Source: Ectothiorhodospiraceae bacterium 2226 (GTDB lineage Bacteria > Pseudomonadota > Gammaproteobacteria > GCA-013348725). Taken from it: a DNA stretch of 64,000 bases. Both the position numbers and the translations under genes were made by a program. The first letter of the stretch is position 1; every line of letters begins with the position of its first letter. The notes under the pieces were generated by a model, which saw nothing but the letters and a program-made list of their open reading frames with translations, had not been told where the DNA came from and searched no databases. Location: the NCBI GenBank assembly GCA_013348725.1, contig CP054689.1, forward strand, positions 2,104,501 to 2,168,500, read 5' to 3'. Of this stretch, positions 18,475 through 29,257 are shown piece by piece.

Positions 18475-18896
18475 GCAAGACACTTATCTGGGGCGCCGTG
18501 GTGGCGGGCGCGCTGCTGTTGGCGGGCTGCGGCCAGTCGGAGGAGACGGCGAGCGCACCGCCTGCGGCATCGGGTGCGAATCAGGCGCAACACGCGCAGC
18601 AGGAAGCCGAGTTCGTGCCCGATCTCGCGCGCGGCCAGAGCCTGTTCGAGAACAACTGCGTGGTGTGTCACGGCGTGCGGGGCAGCGGCACCGATCAGGG
18701 GCCGCCGCTGGTGCACAAGGTCTACGAGCCGAGTCACCATTCGGACCTCGCCTTCTTCATCGCCATGCGCGACGGCGTGCGCGCGCACCATTGGGAGTTC
18801 GGCGATATGCCGCCGGTCGAGGGCCTGGAGGTCGAGGATATGGCGCAGATCATCGTCTACATCCGCACGCTGCAGCGCGAGGCAGGCATATTTTGA
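18471..18896 (+). CDS. Second cytochrome c lipoprotein (CVVCH haem site)
   Basis: A 141-aa lipoprotein starting at TTG 18471 (after GGGAGACGACA), overlapping the previous stop by 4 nt. Features: lipobox LAGC (Cys20), haem site CVVCH (63-67), and axial Met candidate in FGDMPP. It is similar in layout to its upstream neighbour but shorter and divergent, so the two are either an old duplication or two steps of a short electron-transfer chain. An earlier in-frame start would overlap the upstream gene by nearly 100 bp and is unlikely. Confidence 0.83.
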   Translation: MSKTLIWGAVVAGALLLAGCGQSEETASAPPAASGANQAQHAQQEAEFVPDLARGQSLFENNCVVCHGVRGSGTDQGPPLVHKVYEPSHHSDLAFFIAMRDGVRAHHWEFGDMPPVEGLEVEDMAQIIVYIRTLQREAGIF

Positions 18897-19023
18897 GGCG
18901 CTTGCGGCGCCTCAAGAAACATCGCCTGCGGGCGCCTATGCTGTGCCAACATGCTGATCGCGGCCGGGGCGGCGCCTCCGTGGTGGAGCCGGCAGTTCCG
19001 GGCACGTGTGGAAGGAGGTTGTG

Positions 19024-19917
19024 ATGAAACAGATCGAGCGCATCGTTTGTCCGGTCGACTTCAGCCCCGCGTCGGAGGCGGCGGCCGAGTATGCGCTGCA
19101 GCTCGCGCAGCGGCTCAAGGCGCGGGTCGCCTTTCTGCATTCCCTGTATGCGCAGCTTGCAGGGGTCTACAGCGAGACGCTGGATCTGGACGAGCTGTAT
19201 CGCAGCGTGCGCCGCGAGGCGGATGCCAAGCTCGGCGCTCTGCGGGCGCGCGCCGAGGCGGCCGAAGTCCCGGCGGAGTTGGCCGTGGTGGAGGGGCCGG
19301 TGGCGCCAGCGGTGCGCGAGTTCGCGCAGCGCTGGTCGGCGGACCTGGTGGTGATGGCGACGCACGGCCGCCAGGGGCTGCGCCGCTGGTTGCTCGGTTC
19401 CACCGCGGAAGGGCTGCTGCGCAGTCTGCCCGCTCCGCTGCTCACCATGGCGCGCCCGGACAAGCAGCACCTCAACAGCCGCCTGGAGCATGTGGTGGTG
19501 GGGGTGCAGTTCGATCCGGAGACCGATGGGCCCATCATGGAGTACGCCCTGATGCTGGCCAGCAAGCACGGCGCGCGCTTGACGCTGGTGCATGCGCTGG
19601 AAGGGCTGAACATCGCCGCGCGCCAGGACTACACGGACATCCTCAAGGAAGGACTGGAGGCGCGTCTGTGGCGCCTGGTGCCGGCCGAGCTGCGTGAACT
19701 CGGCACGGTCTCGGTGGTGGTCGAGGAGCCGCTCCCGGCCGAGGCCCTGCTGCGCTGGGGGGGGCGCGAGGATGTCGATTTGGTGGTAATCGGCGCGCGC
19801 CGCAAGGGACTGGTGGTGCGCGCGTTGATGGGCGCGACGGTGGAGGCGCTGGTGCGCCAATCGCCGTGCCCGGTGGTCACGGTGCCGGTGGCGGCCTATC
19901 CCGCCAAGGAGGCGTGA
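19024..19917 (+). CDS. Second tandem-domain universal stress protein
   Basis: A 297-aa paralogue of the product at 6646, with two Usp domains. The first has the full nucleotide loop (GRQGLRRWLLGST); the second carries GARRKGLVVRALMGAT, closer to canonical than in the first paralogue. The start is ATG 19024, after AAGGAGG. It is again followed directly (36 bp) by a Met-rich Spy-like gene, repeating the arrangement at 6646-8296. Stress-response role; the partner is unknown. Confidence 0.91.
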   Translation: MKQIERIVCPVDFSPASEAAAEYALQLAQRLKARVAFLHSLYAQLAGVYSETLDLDELYRSVRREADAKLGALRARAEAAEVPAELAVVEGPVAPAVREFAQRWSADLVVMATHGRQGLRRWLLGSTAEGLLRSLPAPLLTMARPDKQHLNSRLEHVVVGVQFDPETDGPIMEYALMLASKHGARLTLVHALEGLNIAARQDYTDILKEGLEARLWRLVPAELRELGTVSVVVEEPLPAEALLRWGGREDVDLVVIGARRKGLVVRALMGATVEALVRQSPCPVVTVPVAAYPAKEA

Positions 19918-19953
19918 CCGGAGCAGGTAGTACACGCAAGAAGGAGGTACGGC

Positions 19954-20682
19954 ATGAGCAGGATGCGGACGATGTGGACGATGGGGGCGATCGCGGCGCT
20001 GACCCTGGCGGCAGGACCGTTGGCCGCGGCGGCGCCGTTTGCTGCGGCGGCGCTGGGCGATGAGGCGCTGGTCGCGCAGGCGGCGCAGGCGCCCGCCGAG
20101 CCCGGGCGCCCCGGGATGATGGGCCAGCGCGGCATGGGGCCGGAGGGTCAGCGCCAAATGGGCCCCGGCATGGGTCAAGGCCAGGGGATGGGGATGGCCG
20201 CGCTCAACCTGACCGCGGAGCAACAGCAGCAGATGCGCCAGATCCGGCGCGATCTACAGCGCGAACAATGGGAGGCGCAGGGCAAGCTGATGGAGGCGCG
20301 CGAGGATCTGCGTGACCTGTGGCTCGCCGAGGAGCGCGATCCGGCTGCCATTGGCGAGGCCTACGCCCGCATCGCCGAACTGCAGCGGCCCATGATCGAA
20401 GCGCGCGTGGAGGCGGCGAACAAGATGCGTGCCGTGCTCAGCGACGAGCAGCGCGAGGCGCTGCGCGAGATGCGCGCGAGCGGCATGGGCATGATGGGCT
20501 CTGGCGGAATGATGGGCGGCCCCGGCATGGGCATGATGGGCCAGGGTGGAATGGGCGGCATGGGCATGATGGGGCCCGGCGGCATGATGGGCGGCGGCAT
20601 GGGTTCAGGCATGGGCATGATGGGCCCGGGCATGGGGCCGATGTGGATGCCCGGCATGGAGGACATGCCGGTCGAGCCCTGA
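19954..20682 (+). CDS. Second Met-rich periplasmic Spy/ZraP-like protein
   Basis: A 242-aa secreted protein with a signal peptide (about 1-34). It has a Met/Gly/Gln-rich segment (about 50-85), a helical Spy-like core (LTAEQQQQMRQIRRDLQRE, LSDEQREALREM) and a long C-terminal Met/Gly tail (GMGMMG repeats, about 178-240). It is clearly paralogous to the product at 7580: the helical core is co-linear, while the Met-rich ends are rearranged. The start ATG follows AAGGAGG. Likely a periplasmic Cu(I)-binding or metal-stress chaperone. Confidence 0.85.
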   Translation: MSRMRTMWTMGAIAALTLAAGPLAAAAPFAAAALGDEALVAQAAQAPAEPGRPGMMGQRGMGPEGQRQMGPGMGQGQGMGMAALNLTAEQQQQMRQIRRDLQREQWEAQGKLMEAREDLRDLWLAEERDPAAIGEAYARIAELQRPMIEARVEAANKMRAVLSDEQREALREMRASGMGMMGSGGMMGGPGMGMMGQGGMGGMGMMGPGGMMGGGMGSGMGMMGPGMGPMWMPGMEDMPVEP

Positions 20683-20812
20683 TCCAGCGGCGGACCTCCG
20701 GGCGCGCCCGGGGACACCGAGAACCCCCGGCTCGCCCGGATGGGCTCGCTGACTTGGCGCGCGCCGCGTGTTTCGGGCGCTGTGCGCGGGTATGCGACAA
20801 TGCGCGGCTGCA

Positions 20813-20825
20813 TGTGACTGTCACA
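20813..20825. promoter_or_regulatory. 13-bp palindrome upstream of the DUF302 gene
   Basis: TGTGAC-T-GTCACA, a perfect 6-bp inverted repeat around one base, located 16 bp before the DUF302 start and just before its ribosome site. It resembles half-sites of the CRP family, but the spacing is too short for CRP. It may be an operator or an RNA hairpin; this is not proven. Confidence 0.4.
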
Positions 20826-20840
20826 CGATAAGGAGAAGGC

Positions 20841-21230
20841 ATGTACGGATTCGATGTGAACCTGAACACCAGCTTCGACGACGCGGTGCAGCGGGTGACC
20901 GAGGCGCTCAAGGGCGAGGGTTTCGGTGTGCTGACGGAGATCGACGTCAAGGCGACCTTGAAGGCCAAGCTGAACATCGAGAAGCGGCCTTACAAGATCC
21001 TCGGCGCCTGCAACCCGAGCCTGGCCAACCAGGCGCTGGACGCCGAACCCGACATCGGCCTGCTGCTGCCTTGTAACGTGATCGTGCGCGAGGAGGAAAA
21101 CGGCTCGGTGACGGTCGGGTTCATGGACCCCGAGGCCGTGCTGCACCTGGTCGGGCGCGATGAGATCACCAAGCTCGGTATGGAGGTGCGCCAGCGGCTC
21201 GAGCGGGTGCGCGACGCCATCGCGGCGTAG
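20841..21230 (+). CDS. DUF302 family protein
   Basis: A 129-aa soluble protein of the DUF302 family, recognised from the N-terminal strand/helix pattern (FDDAVQRVTEALKGEGFGV), the central RPYKILGACNP segment and the PCNVIVRE strand. The fold binds small ligands or metals in some members, but the biochemical function is unresolved. ATG 20841 follows AAGGAGAAGG. DUF302 genes are often found in sulfur oxidisers and metal-resistance regions, as here. Its TAG stop lies inside a REP-like repeat. Confidence 0.85.
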   Translation: MYGFDVNLNTSFDDAVQRVTEALKGEGFGVLTEIDVKATLKAKLNIEKRPYKILGACNPSLANQALDAEPDIGLLLPCNVIVREEENGSVTVGFMDPEAVLHLVGRDEITKLGMEVRQRLERVRDAIAA

Positions 21231-21387
21231 GGCGCAATAAGCGCAGCGCATTGCGCCAGGGGCCTCGCGGCCGCGACGGCGCTTGCGTATGAGGCGTGGT
21301 GCGCGAGGCTCGAGGTGCCGACTGTGCGCCCTGTGTGCCGGCCACAAGCGCAGCCGGCGCATTGCGCTGTCGCTTAATGCGCCCTAC
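21227..21387. repeat. Pair of inverted REP-like elements (BIME)
   Basis: A forward element at 21227-21257 has the core GGCGCAATAAGCGCAGCGC followed by ATTGCGCC; an inverted, slightly degenerate copy sits at 21356-21387. The same core recurs at 35624, 47577, 51378 and 52099. The arrangement of two inverted copies about 100 bp apart is typical of BIMEs mobilised by REP-associated tyrosine transposases. The rest of the 280-bp gap holds nothing recognisable. Confidence 0.8.
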
Positions 21388-21511
21388 GCCTCTTCCTCTC
21401 CCTCCGAGACGAATCCGACGGGAGCGGATTCGGTCGCGCGAAGCGCGCCCGCAGGGGCCGGGCCAGGATGCGCCCGGCACAAAGGGCCGGGCGAGAGGCG
21501 CCGATCGGCCC

Positions 21512-22246
21512 TTAGGCCTCGCGCCCTTCGAGGATGGCGCGGATGCGCTCCACCAGGGCGTCGCGTCCGGCCTCGTCCAGCCCCTTCTTGAGGGCCATAT
21601 CCCATTGCGGGAACAGGTTCAGTTCCTCGCGGGTCTCATGTTTGGCGAGGACGCCGGAGAGGATGCCGAAGAACGGCGCCACTTCGCTCGGTTCGGGCAG
21701 CGCGTCGTCGTCGAAATAGGACTCGAGCAATACCACCTGCTCGCGGATGTCGCGGTGCTCGCGCAGCATGGTGGAGGTGGGGTCGCTGCCGCTCGGGTCG
21801 CGCGGTCCGACGAAGGCGGGCGCGAGGATTTCGTCCTCGGCGTGCAGGTGGCGCTGCAGCCCGGTGGCGAACTCCTTGAGCAGCGGCGCGGCGCCGGCCA
21901 CGTCGCCGGCATTGACCTTGTGCAGCGCCTGGGCGAACAACTTGTCGAGCCGCTCATGGTCGCGCGCGAGCAGGTCCATGAGCGTGCGGGCCGCCACTTC
22001 GTCGCGGGGGCGTACCAGCACCGTCCACAGCGGCGGGCCTTGCTCGACCACTTCCCAGTGGATGTGGTGGCGTAGCTGCAGGCTCACGCTCTCCATGATG
22101 AGGCGCGGCTCCTCGTCGGCGAGTACCCGGGCCTGCTGGCCCGGCGCCAACTCGCGCAGCCGGTAAAAGGCGTAGGCGTGTGGCGGCAGCTCGCCGCGCT
22201 CGCGCAGGTCGATGGTGAGGCTTGTTTCGGACACGGGCGCTCTCAT
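21512..22246 (-). CDS. DUF2249 plus hemerythrin-like (HHE) domain protein
   Basis: A 244-aa cytoplasmic protein. The N-terminal part (about 10-80) matches the DUF2249 pattern ([24 protein letters not shown]); the C-terminal part is a four-helix hemerythrin domain with the expected His/Glu ligands ([29 protein letters not shown]). It probably binds a di-iron centre that senses or handles O2 or NO, or stores iron. ATG 22246 is used, as an upstream in-frame ATG would overlap the start of the divergent ATPase gene. Divergent transcription with the CopA gene is notable. Confidence 0.85.
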   Translation of the reverse strand: MRAPVSETSLTIDLRERGELPPHAYAFYRLRELAPGQQARVLADEEPRLIMESVSLQLRHHIHWEVVEQGPPLWTVLVRPRDEVAARTLMDLLARDHERLDKLFAQALHKVNAGDVAGAAPLLKEFATGLQRHLHAEDEILAPAFVGPRDPSGSDPTSTMLREHRDIREQVVLLESYFDDDALPEPSEVAPFFGILSGVLAKHETREELNLFPQWDMALKKGLDEAGRDALVERIRAILEGREA

Positions 22247-22292
22247 ATTGAATCCGGTGGGGCGTTCATTATACGGGGTACAGACGGTAGCC

Positions 22293-24580
<2,288 letters not shown>

Positions 24581-24581
<1 letters not shown>

Positions 24582-24664
24582 TGGACTGGCTGGTCAATCT
24601 CGGCGGGCTGGCGCTGATCGGCGGCATCGTGTGGTGGTTCTGGCTGGCCGGGCCGCGGCGCTAA
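24581..24664 (+). CDS. Tiny single-pass membrane peptide overlapping the copA stop
   Basis: 27 codons beginning with an ATG that shares one base with the copA TGA. The peptide (MDWLVNLGGLALIGGIVWW plus a short tail ending in PRR) is one transmembrane helix. In layout it resembles CcoS-type miniproteins or the N-terminal anchor of membrane cupredoxins, but no cupredoxin domain follows, so it may be a truncated relic. Translational coupling to copA is likely. No family can be assigned. Confidence 0.5.
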
Positions 24665-24755
24665 GCGAACCGGGTTCGCCCGTTATCTCAGTCGGTTAGC
24701 TCTCTATCCCCGTCGCTCCACGCCGCTTGCGCGGCGGGCTCGCTCGCGCGCAGAA

Positions 24756-24771
24756 TGTGACGCGCATCACA
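24756..24771. promoter_or_regulatory. Perfect CRP/Vfr-type site upstream of the PagL-like gene
   Basis: TGTGA-CGCGCA-TCACA, the consensus half-sites with the correct 6-bp spacer, 85 bp before the next start codon. A CRP-family regulator is encoded at 33054 in this window. Direct regulation is inferred. Confidence 0.6.
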
Positions 24772-24855
24772 TCCGTGCGGCAGATCTGGACGGCATGCAT
24801 CTTGCCCCGAGTCTGCCATTCTTGAGTTGGGCGCGACTCAAGGAAGGGGGGCGAG

Positions 24856-25398
24856 ATGAACCGTGCCAAATGGGGGATCGTGGCGGCGGCCCTGCTGCTC
24901 GCCGGGGACGCGGCGGCGCAGGGGCCATGGGGAATGGACGGCCTGACCGTGGTCGGCGCCGACAGCTGGGAAGGGGAGGCGCAGATGCAGCGCCTCGCGC
25001 TGCACTGGGACCTGCCCCGCTGGTCCGTCTGGCAGGGCAGCCGCTGGTCCTTTCAGCCGCACCTGGAGTTCGCCGTCGGCCAGTGGGAGCACCGCCAGCG
25101 GCCGCAGCCGGGCCACGACGTCGGCCTGACGCCGGTGCTGCGGCTGGCGCGTTCCGGGCGCACCGTGCCTTACGTGGAGGCCGCCGTGGGGGCGCACCTC
25201 CTGTCCAGCCCGCGCATCGGCGGGCGCGACATGTCGACCTCGTTTCAGTTCGGCGACCTGGTGGGCGTGGGACTACGCTTCGGCGCGCGCGCCAACGGCG
25301 AGGTGGGCTACCGCCTCATCCACTTCTCCAACGGCGGCATCAAGCACCCCAACCCCGGCATCAACTTCCACATGGTGCGGTTCGGGTACTGGTTCTGA
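24856..25398 (+). CDS. PagL-like outer-membrane lipid A deacylase (acyloxyacyl hydrolase family)
   Basis: A 180-aa outer-membrane barrel with a signal peptide (about 1-22) and the PagL signature HFSNGGIKHPNPG near the C-terminus, giving the catalytic His and Ser. It ends in aromatic Trp-Phe, as expected for an outer-membrane protein. PagL removes the 3-O acyl chain of lipid A. In Pseudomonas PagL a catalytic Glu lies 14 residues after the His; here that position is Asn, so activity is uncertain. ATG 24856 follows AAGGAAGGGG. A perfect CRP site lies upstream. Confidence 0.82.
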   Translation: MNRAKWGIVAAALLLAGDAAAQGPWGMDGLTVVGADSWEGEAQMQRLALHWDLPRWSVWQGSRWSFQPHLEFAVGQWEHRQRPQPGHDVGLTPVLRLARSGRTVPYVEAAVGAHLLSSPRIGGRDMSTSFQFGDLVGVGLRFGARANGEVGYRLIHFSNGGIKHPNPGINFHMVRFGYWF

Positions 25399-25484
25399 CG
25401 GGTGGTGTATCGGTGTGCGGGTGAGGCGTCCCTGCCCCATGTTCGAACCATCTCCCGTTCCGACCGCCTTCTAGTGAAGACTGC

Positions 25485-25943
25485 CTAGTACAGGTACGGT
25501 CCGCCGGTGGCGATGGCCGCCGTGACCAGCCCCAGGATCAGGTTCAGGCCCACCAGGAAGCGGATCTGCCCCAGGGCCTTGCCGCCCGCGGGCCAATCCG
25601 CCGCCGCCACCGCGCGCTGCAGGCGGCGGTAGGGCGCGAAGTAGACGTGCAGGTAGATCATGATCATCACGATCCCCAGGCCGGTCATGGCGTGCACGTA
25701 CAGCCCCACGTTGCCCATCCCGCCGAACACCGCGAAGATCATGTAGAAGCCGGTCGCCGGCAGCGCGATCACGCTCGCCCACACCCAGGGAAAGAAGCGC
25801 CCGAACACCTGGCTCCACAGCGGCAGGCGCTGCGCCGGTTCGAGCAGGGTGGCGGCCACGGGCCGCAGGCACATATAGGCGAAGAACATGCCGCCCACCC
25901 AGAGGATGGCGGCCAGGACGTGCAGCGTGATGGCGAGGGACAT
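25485..25943 (-). CDS. CopD-like small membrane protein
   Basis: A 152-aa inner-membrane protein with four hydrophobic segments, an early His in [15 protein letters not shown], and a mid-protein [15 protein letters not shown] segment, typical of the CopD/DUF2269-type family. It may bind haem or copper; its role is not established. The start ATG follows GGAGG on the minus strand (GGAGGTTCC just upstream). It is the last gene of the copper region and converges with the PagL-like gene. Confidence 0.83.
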   Translation of the reverse strand: MSLAITLHVLAAILWVGGMFFAYMCLRPVAATLLEPAQRLPLWSQVFGRFFPWVWASVIALPATGFYMIFAVFGGMGNVGLYVHAMTGLGIVMIMIYLHVYFAPYRRLQRAVAAADWPAGGKALGQIRFLVGLNLILGLVTAAIATGGPYLY

Positions 25944-26129
25944 GGAACCTCCGGTTTGTTGTTCTGGCGTAGCGGCATCGCGTGCGGCCGCGCGTGTGGC
26001 GCAGGCGCCAGTATAGCGGCGCCGGCGCGGGGTAGGCAGGTGCCGCGCGGTTGCGGTAAAGTGTGGTGTTCTTTTGGGGCGTCCCGACCTGTTGCGGCCG
26101 GGGCTCGAATGACTTTAGAGGGCCATCGC

Positions 26130-26822
26130 ATGGCAGACTACAAGATCGCGCCGTCCATCCTGTCGGCCAATTTCGCTCGCCTGGGCGAAGAGGTGAACAA
26201 CGTCCTGGCGTCCGGCGCCGACATCGTCCACTTCGACGTGATGGACAATCACTACGTGCCGAACCTGACCATCGGCCCGCTGGTGTGCGAAGCCCTGCGC
26301 AAGGACGGCATCACGGCCGACATCGACGTGCACCTGATGGTCAAGCCCGTCGATCGCATCATCCCGGACTTCGCCAAGGCCGGCGCGACCTACATCACCT
26401 TCCACCCCGAGGCCTCGGATCACATCGACCGCAGCCTGCAGCTCATCCGTGACAACGGCTGCAAGTCCGGCCTGGTGTTCAACCCCGCCACACCGCTCGA
26501 CTATCTCAAGTACGTCATGGACAAGGTGGATATGGTGCTGTTGATGTCGGTGAACCCCGGCTTCGGCGGCCAGAGCTTCATCCCCGCCACGCTCGACAAG
26601 CTGCGCGAGGCGCGCCGCATGATCGACGAGAGCGGCCGTAACATCCGCCTGGAGATCGACGGCGGCGTGAAGGTCGACAACATCCGCGAGATCGCCGAGG
26701 CGGGCGCCGACACCTTCGTCGCCGGTTCGGCCATCTTCAACGCGGGCCAGGACGGCGATGCGCACCGCTACGACAGCGTGGTGCGCGCCATGCGCGAGCA
26801 GCTCGAGGGCGCGCGCAAGTAG
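26130..26822 (+). CDS. rpe: Ribulose-phosphate 3-epimerase
   Basis: Interconverts ribulose 5-phosphate and xylulose 5-phosphate in the pentose phosphate and Calvin cycles. The product is 230 aa, of standard length. Motifs: [15 protein letters not shown] (metal ligands), [18 protein letters not shown] and the phosphate loop VAGSAIF. ATG 26130 (after AGAGGG) gives the canonical N-terminus; ATG 26109 would add seven residues. It starts the rpe-gph-trpE cluster, with gph beginning 1 bp after its stop. Confidence 0.97.
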   Translation: MADYKIAPSILSANFARLGEEVNNVLASGADIVHFDVMDNHYVPNLTIGPLVCEALRKDGITADIDVHLMVKPVDRIIPDFAKAGATYITFHPEASDHIDRSLQLIRDNGCKSGLVFNPATPLDYLKYVMDKVDMVLLMSVNPGFGGQSFIPATLDKLREARRMIDESGRNIRLEIDGGVKVDNIREIAEAGADTFVAGSAIFNAGQDGDAHRYDSVVRAMREQLEGARK

Positions 26823-26823
26823 C

Positions 26824-27522
26824 ATGGGGTTGCGCAAACCGAAGATGGTCCTCATCGACGTGGACGGCACGCTGGTGGACAGCGTGCCGGACCTCGCGTA
26901 TTGCGTCGACCAGATGATGCAGCGCCTCGGGCGTCCGCCCCACGGCGATGCCAAGGTGCGGGAGTGGGTGGGCAACGGGGTGGAGCGCCTAGTGCGCCGC
27001 GCCCTGATCGGTCAGCTCGACGGCGAACCCGACGAGGCCGAGTATCAGCAGGCCTATCCGATCTTCATGGCGCTGTATGCCGACAACACCAGCAAGCGCA
27101 GCCGGCTCTATCCCGGCGTGATGGAGGGCCTGGATTATCTGCAGCGGGCCGGCTATCCGCTCGGCTGCGTCACCAACAAGGCGGCCCAGTTCACCGAACC
27201 GTTGCTGAAGGATCTCGGCGTCTTCGACCGCTTCTCCATCGTGCTGTCCGGCGACACGCTGCCGCGCAAGAAGCCGGACCCGATGCCCCTGCTGCACGCG
27301 GCGCAGTTCTTCCGCGTGGAGCCGGGCGAGGCGCTGATGGTGGGCGACTCGGTGAGCGACGTGAAGGCCGCGCGCGCGGCGGGCTTCCAGATCGTGTGCA
27401 TGAGCTACGGCTACAACCACGGGCGCGACATCCGCGATGCCGAGCCGGACGCGGTCATCGATTCCATGGCCGAGCTCGAAGGCCTGTTGGGCGGGGCGCC
27501 GGCGCGCGCGGCGCAGGCCTGA
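26824..27522 (+). CDS. gph: Phosphoglycolate phosphatase
   Basis: A 232-aa HAD-family hydrolase removing phosphate from 2-phosphoglycolate, the product of RuBisCO oxygenation and of DNA repair. Motifs: DVDGTLVDS (nucleophile Asp and acid Asp), LSGD, KKPDPMPL and GDSVSDVKAA. Placement directly after rpe is the conserved bacterial arrangement, and it is functionally relevant because this genome encodes RuBisCO. A 100-bp gap with a strong hairpin separates it from trpE. Confidence 0.95.
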   Translation: MGLRKPKMVLIDVDGTLVDSVPDLAYCVDQMMQRLGRPPHGDAKVREWVGNGVERLVRRALIGQLDGEPDEAEYQQAYPIFMALYADNTSKRSRLYPGVMEGLDYLQRAGYPLGCVTNKAAQFTEPLLKDLGVFDRFSIVLSGDTLPRKKPDPMPLLHAAQFFRVEPGEALMVGDSVSDVKAARAAGFQIVCMSYGYNHGRDIRDAEPDAVIDSMAELEGLLGGAPARAAQA

Positions 27523-27561
27523 GGCAGTCGATGATGGTCCGGCGGATGCAGCGGCGAGGCG

Positions 27562-27598
27562 GGCGATGGCGGCGGTGAGTCGAACCGTCGCCATCGCC
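27562..27598 (+). other. Long hairpin between gph and trpE
   Basis: A 14-bp stem (GGCGATGGCGGCGG with CCGTCGCCATCGCC, one G-T wobble) around a 9-nt loop, ending 29 bp before the trpE start. No T-run follows and no Trp-rich leader peptide was found. It could be a processing or stability element, or part of the trpE leader. Confidence 0.5.
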
Positions 27599-27626
27599 TC
27601 GTACGTCGCAACCGCAGGACACCCTC

Positions 27627-29120
27627 ATGAATGCTGCTGAATTCGACGCCCTCGCCGCCCAGGGCTATAACCGTATTCCTGTCGTGCGCGAGATCTTCGC
27701 CGATCTCGACACGCCGCTGTCCACCTACCTGAAGCTGGCCGCCGGCCCGTACTCCTATTTGCTCGAATCGGTACAGGGCGGGGAGAAGTGGGGCCGCTAT
27801 TCCATCATCGGCCTGCCGTGCAGCACCGTGCTGCGCGTGCGCGGTCCTGAGGTCACGGTGCATGTCGCGGGCCGGGAGACGGAGCGCGAACGCGTGGCCG
27901 ACCCGCTGGCCTGGATCGAAGCCTTCGCCGCGCGCTACCGGGTGGCGCCCGTGGCGGGGCCGCTGCGCTACACGGGCGGGCTGATGGGCTACTTCGGCTA
28001 CGACACCGTGCGCTATGTCGAGCCGCGGCTTGCCCACTGCGACCTGCCCGATCGCCTGGAGACCCCCGACATCCTCCTGATGGTCTCCGACGAACTGGTG
28101 GTGTTCGACAACCTGAGCGGCCGCGCCCACCTCATCGTGCACGCCGACCCCGGTCCCGGTCCTGGCGCCCCGGATGCCTATGCGCGCGCCGAGGCGCGGC
28201 TCGACGACCTCGTGGCGCAAATGGATGCGCCGCTCCCCGCCCATGCCGTGCTACCTCCCGCCGAGGTGGGCGAGAGCGATTTCGTGTCGGGTTTCACGCA
28301 GGACGGCTTCGAGGCGGCGGTGCGCCGGGCCAAGGAGTACATCGCCGCGGGCGACGTGATGCAGGTGGTGCTCTCGCAGCGCCTGTCGGTGCCGCTGCGT
28401 GCCCGGCCCTTGGACCTTTACCGCGCGTTGCGCGGCCTCAATCCCTCGCCGTACATGTATTACCTCGATCTCGAGGACTTCCACATCGTGGGTTCCTCCC
28501 CGGAAATCCTGGTGCGCCTGGAGGAGGGCGAGGTCACCGTGCGCCCGATTGCCGGCACGCGCCCACGCGGCAAGAGTGACGAAGAGGACCGCGCCCTGGA
28601 GCTGGATCTGCTGGCCGACGCGAAGGAGCTGGCCGAGCACCTCATGCTCATCGATCTCGGCCGCAACGACGTGGGGCGCATCGCCGACATCGGCAGCGTG
28701 CACCTCACCGAGCGGATGACCATCGAGCGGTACTCGCACGTGATGCACATCGTGTCCAACGTGGTCGGGCGCTTGCGCGCCGGTCAGTCGGCGCTGGACG
28801 TGCTGCGCGCCACCTTTCCCGCGGGCACTGTGAGCGGGGCGCCCAAGATCCGCGCCATGGAGATCATCGACGAGCTCGAGCCGGTCAAGCGCAGCGTGTA
28901 CGCCGGCGCGGTGGGCTATCTCGGCTGGGGCGGCAACATGGACACCGCCATCGCGATCCGCACCGCCGTGATCAAGGACGGCACCCTGCACGTGCAGGCG
29001 GGTGCCGGCATCGTCGCCGACTCCGATCCGACGCGCGAGTGGGAGGAGACTATGAACAAGGCGCGCGCGATGTTCCGCGCGGTAGCGCTAGCCGAGGCGG
29101 GCCTGTCCGCGCGCCGCTGA
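27627..29120 (+). CDS. trpE: Anthranilate synthase component I
   Basis: A 497-aa chorismate-utilising enzyme that forms anthranilate with TrpG, the first step of tryptophan synthesis. Motifs: [15 protein letters not shown] (tryptophan-feedback region), [40 protein letters not shown] and [17 protein letters not shown]. Length and motifs are normal for TrpE. ATG 27627 follows an AGGAC site. TrpG lies 1.3 kb downstream, beyond an opposite-strand gene, so the two subunits are probably not on one transcript. Confidence 0.96.
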   Translation: MNAAEFDALAAQGYNRIPVVREIFADLDTPLSTYLKLAAGPYSYLLESVQGGEKWGRYSIIGLPCSTVLRVRGPEVTVHVAGRETERERVADPLAWIEAFAARYRVAPVAGPLRYTGGLMGYFGYDTVRYVEPRLAHCDLPDRLETPDILLMVSDELVVFDNLSGRAHLIVHADPGPGPGAPDAYARAEARLDDLVAQMDAPLPAHAVLPPAEVGESDFVSGFTQDGFEAAVRRAKEYIAAGDVMQVVLSQRLSVPLRARPLDLYRALRGLNPSPYMYYLDLEDFHIVGSSPEILVRLEEGEVTVRPIAGTRPRGKSDEEDRALELDLLADAKELAEHLMLIDLGRNDVGRIADIGSVHLTERMTIERYSHVMHIVSNVVGRLRAGQSALDVLRATFPAGTVSGAPKIRAMEIIDELEPVKRSVYAGAVGYLGWGGNMDTAIAIRTAVIKDGTLHVQAGAGIVADSDPTREWEETMNKARAMFRAVALAEAGLSARR

Positions 29121-29257
29121 AGCGCCTCATCCGGCGTTCAGCTTCGCCGCGCCGCGCCGCGCCGCTCGTGCTCGCGGTCGGGGTCGCGCACACGTTGCCG
29201 AGGCGGGTTTGGACGGGCAAGGCGAGCGCTAGACCGCCGGGCGCCCGCCGCCAGTGG

